Shown: in pieces, positions 1-6,262 of the stretch
Layout: each line of letters begins with the position of its first letter
Position numbering within the stretch: the stretch's first letter is position 1
Assembly (NCBI GenBank): GCA_002378565.1
Contig: DFSH01000036.1
Coordinates: forward strand, 16,880 to 23,141
From: Flavobacteriales bacterium UBA3442
Lineage (GTDB): Bacteria > Bacteroidota > Bacteroidia > Flavobacteriales > Schleiferiaceae
DNA: 6,262 nucleotides
Direction: 5' to 3'
Notes under the pieces: model-generated
Told to the model about the DNA's origin: nothing
Databases searched by the model: none
What the model saw: only the letters and a program-made list of their open reading frames with translations
Program-made: the position numbers and the translations under genes

Positions 1-3000
1 CAACCTCAGAAATGACCTCAGCTGTCTCAATATCTACAGAGCGCGTTGCCAACATGGCTTCATACTCATCAACATTGCCAACGACTGCATCGTAGTAGTG
101 CTCAAGTCCTGTGCCCGCAGGGATGCGGTGACCAACAATAACATTTTCTTTCAATCCTCTCAAGGTGTCGCGCTTGCCTGAAATAGACGCCTCATTGAGC
201 ACCTTAGTCGTTTCCTGGAAGGATGCGGCCGATACCCATGATTTGGTCTGCAAGGAAGCCCTTGTGATACCCTGAAGAATCAACTTCGCTGTGGCAGGGT
301 TTGCATCACGTGCCTCAACCAATGCCTTATCATTGCGCTTAAGCAAAGAGTTCTCATCGCGCAATTGACGTGCGCCAATGATTTGTCCTGCAGTCAACTC
401 CTCGCTGTCACCCGCATCAATAACCACCTTTTTGTCAAAGATGTCATCATTGGCCAACATGAAGTCCTGAACATGCGTAAGGTGTCCTTCCAAAAGCTTG
501 GTGTCACCTGCATCAACCACATTGACTTTGCGCATCATTTGACGTACAATCACTTCAAAGTGCTTGTCATTGATTTTCACACCCTGAAGACGGTATACAT
601 CCTGAATTTCATTCACGAGGTACTCCTGAACAGCTGTTGGGCCTTTGATCGCTAGGATATCTGATGGTGTAATGGCACCTTCACTCAATGGTGTACCGGC
701 ACGTACAAAGTCATTTTCCTGAACCAAAATCTGCTTGGATAGTTTGATCAAATACTTGCGCTGATCGCCCGTGCGGCTTTCAATGATGATCTCACGATTA
801 CCTCGCTTGATCTTGCCGTAAGACACAGTGCCATCCGTGGTAGCTACAACAGCTGGATTGGATGGGTTACGTGCTTCAAGCAATTCCGTGACACGGGGTA
901 AACCGCCCGTGATATCACCCGCCTTAGAGCTTTTGCGTGGAATCTTAACAAGAATTTTACCTGTTTTGATGGTCTCTGTATCATCAACCATGATATGCGC
1001 ACCAACAGGCAAAGTGTATTGCTTGATTTCCTTGCCCTTTTTGTCCAAAATCTGTACCATTGGTACAAGTTTCTTGTTGCGGCTATCTACGATGACCTTG
1101 TCTTGGAAACCGGTTTGCTCATCGATCTCAACTTTGTAGGTGACACCTTGAACCACATCAGCGAACCCAATGGAACCAGCGTATTCGGAGATGATGACAG
1201 CATTGTAAGGATCCCATGTACAAAGAATCTCGGCTTTCTTCACCTTGTCGCCATCCTTGACAAGCAATGTTGAGCCATAAGGCACATTACCTGACATGAC
1301 AACAACACCAGACTTGGCATCAATCACACGCAGTTCACCTGTGCGGCCAATCACGATGGTTGACTTTTTGCCTTCAGAGTCCTCACCGATCACCGTTCGA
1401 ACATCCTCCAATTCAATTTTACCTTCGAATTTTGCGGAAATATTGCTGACCTCAGAAATGTTGCCTGCTGTTCCACCAACGTGGAACGTACGCAAGGTCA
1501 ACTGGGTACCCGGCTCACCAATGGACTGCGCTGCAACCACACCAACGGACTCACCACGTTGAACCATTTTTGCTGATGCCAAGTTGCGGCCATAGCATTT
1601 GGAGCAAATACCCCGCTTGGTCTCACATGTCAATGGAGAACGCACCTCAACCGTCTCAATGGGTGATGTATCCAAAGTAAGAGCCATGTCATCGCTGATC
1701 AATTCACCTGCTTCAACATAAACATCTCCAGAAATTGGGTCAATGATGTCATGCAAACTGATACGGCCTGCAATACGGGCACTCATTTTCTCATAGACTT
1801 CATCGTTCTTGATCAAATCAGAGATTTCTAAACCACGCAGGGTTTCACAATCCACTTCATTGACGATGACATCTTGTGCGACATCATGCAAACGACGGGT
1901 TAGGTAACCTGCATCAGCCGTCTTCAAGGCTGTATCTGCAAGACCCTTACGCGCACCGTGGGTTGAAATGAAGTACTCCAAGATGGAAAGACCCTCCTTA
2001 AAGTTTGATATAATCGGGTTTTCAATAATTGCCCCGCCGCTTGAAGCAGACTTCTTAGGCTTGGCCATCAAACCACGCATACCAGAGAGCTGACGAATCT
2101 GCTCCTTGGAACCACGTGCACCAGAATCCAACATCATGTAGATGGGGTTAAATCCTTGGCGATCGTTGGTCAAATCCTTCATGGCTGCCATGGTCAAACG
2201 CGCATTGGCATTGGTCCATACATCAATGACTTGATTGTAACGCTCATTGTTGGTGATCAGACCCATGTTGTAGTTCATGAGAATGGATTCAACCTCAACA
2301 TTGGCCTTTTGAACCAATGACTCCTTCAACTCAGGGACGTTGATGTCACCTAATGAGAAGGATAAACCACCTTTGAATGCCTGGCTGTAACCCAAGTCCT
2401 TGATCTCGTCAAGGAATTGTGCGGTGCGAGGTACATCAGTCTTGGTAAGGATGTGCGCAATGATTTCACGCAAGGCCTTCTTCGTCAACACTTCATTGAT
2501 GAAGCCAATTTCTTCAGGCACATATTGATTGAACAATACACGACCCACAGATGTCTCAATGATTTTGTTGACCAATTGGTCATTCTCCATCACTGCAGCA
2601 CGCACTTTGATGTAGGCATTGAGCTCAATAACCCCTTCATTCAAGGCAATATTCACCTCTTCAGCAGAGTAAAACATCATCCCTTCTCCCTTGATGGGGT
2701 CATTGGGTAAATTTCGCTTGGCCTTGGTCATGTAATAGAGGCCCAACACCATATCCTGTGAAGGAACAGTGATCGGAGATCCATTGGCTGGGTTCAAAAT
2801 GTTGTGTGAACCAAGCATCAAAACCTGGGCTTCCAAAATTGCTGCAGGGCCTAATGGCAAGTGAACAGCCATTTGGTCACCATCAAAGTCAGCGTTGAAT
2901 GCTGTACAAGCAAGCGGGTGCAATTGGATGGCTTTGCCTTCAATCATTTTTGGCTGGAAAGCCTGAATACCTAAACGGTGCAATGTTGGTGCACGGTTAA

Positions 3001-4321
3001 GTAAGACAGGGTGACCCTTCATGACATTCTCAAGGATGTCCCATACCACAGCTTCACGGCTGTCTATGATCTTCTTTGCAGACTTGACCGTCTTCACAAT
3101 ACCTCTTTCAATGAGCTTGCGAACGACAAATGGCTTGTACAATTCAGCGGCCATATCCTTTGGTAAACCACATTCATGGAGCTTGAGGCTTGGACCAACA
3201 ACAATAACTGAACGTGCAGAATAATCCACACGCTTACCCAGCAAGTTTTGACGGAAACGACCTTGCTTGCCCTTGAGAGAGTCAGACAGGGATTTTAAGG
3301 GGCGGTTGCCCTCAGTTTTAACAGCTGAGCTCTTACGCGTGTTGTCATAAAGGCTGTCAACAGACTCCTGCAACATGCGTTTCTCATTGCGCAAAATCAC
3401 TTCAGGTGCCTTGATCTCCAACAAGCGCTTCAAGCGATTGTTGCGAATGATGACACGGCGGTAAAGGTCATTGAGGTCAGATGTTGCAAAGCGACCACCA
3501 TCCAATGGCACCAATGGGCGCAATTCAGGTGGAATCACAGGAACAACCTTAACAATCATCCACTCAGGGCGATTCTCAATGCGGGTGTTGGATTCACGCA
3601 GTGACTCAACAACATTCAAGCGCTTCAAGGCTTCTGCCTTTCGCTGCTGTGACGTCTCATTGTTGGCCTTGTTGCGTAATTGGTAGGACAGGCTGTCCAA
3701 GTCCAGGCGTTGGAGCAACATCAACAGAGCTTCAGCGCCCATTTTAGCAATGAACTTATTGGGATCTGAATCTTCCAAGTAATGGTTCTCCTGGCTGTTT
3801 GGCAAACCATCCAAGGTGTCCAAATACTCCTCTTCTGTCAAGAAATGCATGTGCTCATAAGCATTGCCTTCAGCATCCTTAGCTAAACCATTTTGAATGA
3901 CCACATAGCGCTCATAGTAAATGATCATGTCCAACTTCTTGGTTGGCACACCAAGGAGGTAACCAATCTTATTGGGCAATGAACGGAAATACCAGATGTG
4001 AGCTACAGGCACCACCAAATTGATGTGACCAATGCGCTCACGGCGAACATTCTTCTCAGTAACCTCAACACCACAACGGTCACAAACAATGCCCTTGTAG
4101 CGAATGCGTTTGTACTTGCCACAAGCACATTCGAAATCCTTCATGGGACCGAAAATGCGCTCACAGAACAAGCCATCACGCTCAGGCTTGTGCGTCCGGT
4201 AGTTAATGGTTTCAGGTTTAAGCACCTCGCCACGTGACTTCTCCAAAAAGGTTTCTGGAGCCGTCAGGCTGATGGTGATAGCGTTGAAGCTTCCTGTGGG
4301 TTGGTATTCGTGCTTTCTCAT
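1..4321 (-). CDS. rpoC: RNA polymerase beta' subunit (3' end outside window)
   Basis: This encodes the catalytic beta' subunit of RNA polymerase, missing only its last residues. The ATG at 4321 begins [19 protein letters not shown], and the frame stays open for 1440 codons to the left edge. Domains in order: an N-terminal zinc-binding site with Cys65, Cys67, Cys80 and Cys83; the lid region around DGGRFATSD (274-282); the metal-binding NADFDGD (476-482), with Asp478, Asp480 and Asp482 holding the catalytic magnesium; the bridge helix region around [10 protein letters not shown] (His788); a second zinc site with Cys825, Cys899, Cys906 and Cys909; the trigger loop [19 protein letters not shown] (932-950) with Arg944 and His947; an insert of about 185 residues; then DITGGLP (1136-1142) and a conserved C-terminal region with HRIPAGTG from 1398. 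The E. coli subunit has 1407 residues, so this one is slightly longer and probably close to its end. Sequence style suggests Bacteroidota. The start has no SD, but it is the first ATG after the rpoB stop and the encoded N-terminus fits the family. Confidence 0.98.
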   Translation of the reverse strand, partial: MRKHEYQPTGSFNAITISLTAPETFLEKSRGEVLKPETINYRTHKPERDGLFCERIFGPMKDFECACGKYKRIRYKGIVCDRCGVEVTEKNVRRERIGHINLVVPVAHIWYFRSLPNKIGYLLGVPTKKLDMIIYYERYVVIQNGLAKDAEGNAYEHMHFLTEEEYLDTLDGLPNSQENHYLEDSDPNKFIAKMGAEALLMLLQRLDLDSLSYQLRNKANNETSQQRKAEALKRLNVVESLRESNTRIENRPEWMIVKVVPVIPPELRPLVPLDGGRFATSDLNDLYRRVIIRNNRLKRLLEIKAPEVILRNEKRMLQESVDSLYDNTRKSSAVKTEGNRPLKSLSDSLKGKQGRFRQNLLGKRVDYSARSVIVVGPSLKLHECGLPKDMAAELYKPFVVRKLIERGIVKTVKSAKKIIDSREAVVWDILENVMKGHPVLLNRAPTLHRLGIQAFQPKMIEGKAIQLHPLACTAFNADFDGDQMAVHLPLGPAAILEAQVLMLGSHNILNPANGSPITVPSQDMVLGLYYMTKAKRNLPNDPIKGEGMMFYSAEEVNIALNEGVIELNAYIKVRAAVMENDQLVNKIIETSVGRVLFNQYVPEEIGFINEVLTKKALREIIAHILTKTDVPRTAQFLDEIKDLGYSQAFKGGLSFSLGDINVPELKESLVQKANVEVESILMNYNMGLITNNERYNQVIDVWTNANARLTMAAMKDLTNDRQGFNPIYMMLDSGARGSKEQIRQLSGMRGLMAKPKKSASSGGAIIENPIISNFKEGLSILEYFISTHGARKGLADTALKTADAGYLTRRLHDVAQDVIVNEVDCETLRGLEISDLIKNDEVYEKMSARIAGRISLHDIIDPISGDVYVEAGELISDDMALTLDTSPIETVEVRSPLTCETKRGICSKCYGRNLASAKMVQRGESVGVVAAQSIGEPGTQLTLRTFHVGGTAGNISEVSNISAKFEGKIELEDVRTVIGEDSEGKKSTIVIGRTGELRVIDAKSGVVVMSGNVPYGSTLLVKDGDKVKKAEILCTWDPYNAVIISEYAGSIGFADVVQGVTYKVEIDEQTGFQDKVIVDSRNKKLVPMVQILDKKGKEIKQYTLPVGAHIMVDDTETIKTGKILVKIPRKSSKAGDITGGLPRVTELLEARNPSNPAVVATTDGTVSYGKIKRGNREIIIESRTGDQRKYLIKLSKQILVQENDFVRAGTPLSEGAITPSDILAIKGPTAVQEYLVNEIQDVYRLQGVKINDKHFEVIVRQMMRKVNVVDAGDTKLLEGHLTHVQDFMLANDDIFDKKVVIDAGDSEELTAGQIIGARQLRDENSLLKRNDKALVEARDANPATAKLILQGITRASLQTKSWVSAASFQETTKVLNEASISGKRDTLRGLKENVIVGHRIPAGTGLEHYYDAVVGNVDEYEAMLATRSVDIETAEVISEV

Positions 4322-4354
4322 GTGAAAATACTTTATGTTCGCTTTAACAGGTAA
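4322..4354 (-). other. rpoB-rpoC intergenic spacer without Shine-Dalgarno
   Basis: This 33-base AT-rich spacer separates the rpoB stop from the rpoC ATG. Read on the coding strand it contains no AGGAGG-like purine run; the bases just before the ATG are TATTTTCAC, and a short AAA lies 11 to 13 bases upstream. Weak or absent SD sequences with scattered A preference are known for Bacteroidota, so translation probably starts without strong anti-SD pairing, possibly helped by coupling to rpoB termination. I see no terminator hairpin and no convincing promoter, consistent with co-transcription. The spacer is exactly 11 codons and contains no in-frame stop. Confidence 0.7.
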
Positions 4355-6262
4355 TTAATCCAAGGTAACTTTGAGTCCAAGACCCTGCAACTCATGCAAG
4401 AGGACATTGAAAGACTCCGGAATACCGGGATCTGGCATGCGGTCTCCCTTGACAATCGCTTCATAAGTCTTTGCACGTCCAATCACATCATCCGACTTGA
4501 CAGTCAAGATTTCGCGAAGGATGTTTGACGCACCAAATGCTTCAAGAGCCCATACTTCCATCTCACCAAATCGCTGGCCACCAAACTGTGCTTTACCGCC
4601 AAGTGGTTGCTGTGTAATTAGTGAATATGGTCCGATGGAACGAGCGTGCATCTTGTCATCAACCATGTGACCCAATTTGAGCATGTAGATGATACCAACA
4701 GTCGCTTTTTGGTCAAATGCTTCACCTGTACCTCCATCGAAGAGTTGGATGTGGCCAAATTCTGGCAAGCCAGCTTCATTGGTGTATTCAGTGATTTGAT
4801 CCAATGTTGCACCATCAAAAATCGGCGTAGAGAACTTCTTGTCCAATTTCTGACCTGCCCAACCAAGAACGGTTTCATAAATCTGACCAATGTTCATCCG
4901 TGACGGTACACCCAAGGGGTTCAGTACAATGTCAACTGGCGTGCCGTCTTCCAAGAATGGCATGTCCTCCTCGCGAACAATTTTCGCAACGATGCCCTTG
5001 TTACCGTGACGACCAGCCATCTTATCTCCCACCTTCAGCTTGCGCTTCTTAGCGATCAACACTTTAGCCATCTTCACAACACCTGCAGGCAATTCATCAC
5101 CAACAGAAATGGTGAACTTCTCCCTGCGATTGATACCTGTTAAGTCACTGACTTTGATCTTGTAGTTGTGCAACAGCCTGTCAACCAAGGCATTCTTGTC
5201 CTTCATTGTTGTCCATTTACCACCAGACATGTGAGTGAAGTCTTCAATGGTATTCAACAAACGCAGGGTGTATTTGCTACCCTTAGGAATGATTTCCTCA
5301 TTGAGGTCGTTGTAAACCCCCTGACATACGTTGCCTGAAATGATTTTTGCCAACTTCTCAATGAAACGTGAACGAACATCTGACAATTCAGCTTGGAACT
5401 TTGTCTCCAGAACAACCAAATCCTCTTTGTCTTGCAATCGTTGACGCTTATCCTTCACCGATCGGCTAAAGAGTTTCTTGTCAATAACTACACCACGCAA
5501 TGAGGGTGAACATTTCAAGGATGCATCCTTGACGTCTCCCGCTTTATCGCCAAATATGGCGCGAAGCAATTTCTCCTCTGGCGATGGATCACTCTCACCC
5601 TTGGGTGTGATCTTTCCAATCAGAATATCACCTGCAGAAATCTCTGCTCCAATGCGAATCATGCCATTCTCATCCAAATCCTTGGTGGCCTCTTCAGAGA
5701 CATTGGGGATATCTGCTGTCAATTCCTCCATGCCCAATTTGGTGTCGCGCACATCCATGCTGTACTCATCAATGTGAATGGATGTAAAGATGTCCTCTTT
5801 AACAACCTTTTCGCTGATTACGATGGCATCCTCAAAGTTGTAACCTTTCCATGGCATGAATGATACCAATAGGTTACGTCCTAAAGCAAGTTCACCATTT
5901 TCTGTGGCGTAACCCTGACAAAGCACTTGGTTCTTCTTAACGCGATCGCCCTTTCTTACAATAGGGTTCAATGTGATACTGCTGCCCTGGTTAGTCTTCA
6001 AGAACTTAGTCAATCGGTAAGAGATTGTCGATGATTCAAAGCTCACTAGATCCTCGTCTTCTGTTCGATCGTACACAATGGTGATCTTCTGTGCATCAAC
6101 ATAATCTACAGTACCGGCGCCTTCAGCGTTGATCAATACCCTTGAATCCTTTGCAACCTGCTGCTCAAGGCCTGTTCCGACGATGGGTGCTTGTGGGCGC
6201 ATCAATGGCACGGCCTGACGCATCATGTTAGATCCCATCAATGCACGGTTGGCATCATCATG
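4355..6262 (-). CDS. rpoB: RNA polymerase beta subunit, C-terminal half (5' end outside window)
   Basis: This encodes the C-terminal 635 residues of the beta subunit of DNA-directed RNA polymerase, a core transcription enzyme component. The reading frame is open to the right edge, and the first visible residues, [19 protein letters not shown], match a conserved internal block near residue 675 of E. coli beta. About half of the protein is therefore missing, including the rifampicin-binding region. Counting the first visible residue as 1, the active-site block [12 protein letters not shown] spans 412-423; Lys414 and Lys422 correspond to E. coli Lys1065 and Lys1073. His539 in the MHARS motif matches E. 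coli His1237. The block [19 protein letters not shown] (560-578) and the tail [19 protein letters not shown] form the conserved C-terminus that packs against beta'. The gene ends in a single TAA. A TTG at 6241 followed by ATG at 6238 could be mistaken for a start, but homology continues upstream of both. rpoC follows 33 bases downstream in the usual order, presumably on one transcript. I see no frameshift or insertion. Confidence 0.98.
   Translation of the reverse strand, partial: HDDANRALMGSNMMRQAVPLMRPQAPIVGTGLEQQVAKDSRVLINAEGAGTVDYVDAQKITIVYDRTEDEDLVSFESSTISYRLTKFLKTNQGSSITLNPIVRKGDRVKKNQVLCQGYATENGELALGRNLLVSFMPWKGYNFEDAIVISEKVVKEDIFTSIHIDEYSMDVRDTKLGMEELTADIPNVSEEATKDLDENGMIRIGAEISAGDILIGKITPKGESDPSPEEKLLRAIFGDKAGDVKDASLKCSPSLRGVVIDKKLFSRSVKDKRQRLQDKEDLVVLETKFQAELSDVRSRFIEKLAKIISGNVCQGVYNDLNEEIIPKGSKYTLRLLNTIEDFTHMSGGKWTTMKDKNALVDRLLHNYKIKVSDLTGINRREKFTISVGDELPAGVVKMAKVLIAKKRKLKVGDKMAGRHGNKGIVAKIVREEDMPFLEDGTPVDIVLNPLGVPSRMNIGQIYETVLGWAGQKLDKKFSTPIFDGATLDQITEYTNEAGLPEFGHIQLFDGGTGEAFDQKATVGIIYMLKLGHMVDDKMHARSIGPYSLITQQPLGGKAQFGGQRFGEMEVWALEAFGASNILREILTVKSDDVIGRAKTYEAIVKGDRMPDPGIPESFNVLLHELQGLGLKVTLD

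Noticed and set aside
365..1562. Several overlapping plus-strand open frames of about 88-103 codons opposite the 3' part of rpoC
   Set aside because: They lie fully antisense to conserved beta' coding sequence, overlap each other in different frames, and encode no recognisable domain. They are explained by the codon bias of the real gene.
1993..1999. Perfect SD-like AAGGAGG on the coding strand inside rpoC
   Set aside because: It encodes the conserved Phe-Lys-Glu-Gly of the bridge-helix region, no plausible start codon with a gene-like frame follows, and the rpoC start itself does not use an SD.
2417..4237. Plus-strand open frames of about 67-97 codons opposite the 5' and middle part of rpoC
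   Set aside because: Antisense shadows of conserved rpoC segments, including the catalytic region, with no family resemblance or start signals.
1..4321. Possible frameshift, intein or premature stop in rpoC
   Set aside because: Landmark codons at 3502, 2890, 1960, 1849, 1627, 1483, 916 and 130 are all in the frame of the ATG at 4321. Spacing between motifs matches E. coli beta' closely and no in-frame stop was read.
4618..5777. Small open frames within rpoB on both strands (4618-4890 minus; 4646-4903 and 5478-5777 plus)
   Set aside because: They overlap conserved beta-subunit coding sequence in other frames and show no independent evidence of being genes.
6236..6241. TTG/ATG pair that could be read as the start of a 628-residue protein
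   Set aside because: The frame continues upstream to the window edge, with the conserved beta residues HDDANRA directly before it, so this is internal to rpoB.

Overview
This window is an ordinary housekeeping locus read entirely from the minus strand: the 3' half of rpoB followed by nearly all of rpoC, the genes for the two largest RNA polymerase subunits. Both genes run off the window. rpoB enters from the right edge without its 5' half, and rpoC is still open at the left edge after 1440 codons. I see no tRNA, rRNA, mobile element, CRISPR array or extra gene.

Layout in transcription order (high to low coordinates): rpoB fragment at 6262-4355 (635 residues plus a TAA stop); a 33-base spacer at 4354-4322; rpoC from its ATG at 4321 down to base 1. 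Every landmark codon I checked in rpoC lies in the frame set by that ATG (the two zinc sites, catalytic aspartates, bridge helix, trigger loop and C-terminal region). I read no in-frame stop, so the gene appears intact as far as it goes.

The organism is most likely a member of the Bacteroidota (or the wider Bacteroidota/Chlorobiota group). The beta' N-terminus has wording I associate with that group: a '[13 protein letters not shown]' block, '[15 protein letters not shown]', then '[16 protein letters not shown]'. The rpoC start has no Shine-Dalgarno sequence, which is also typical of the phylum. GC content looks moderate by eye and leucine is often TTG. I cannot place it at family or genus level.

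The two products assemble with two alpha subunits and omega into the core polymerase. Together they form the active-site cleft: beta supplies lysines and a histidine around the incoming nucleotide, and beta' supplies the metal-binding aspartates, bridge helix and trigger loop. All key residues I could check are present. The points worth a second look are modest: rpoB and rpoC share a frame with only one stop between them, rpoC lacks an SD, and the trigger loop has a Leu where E. coli has Met932. I did not find a novel system here.
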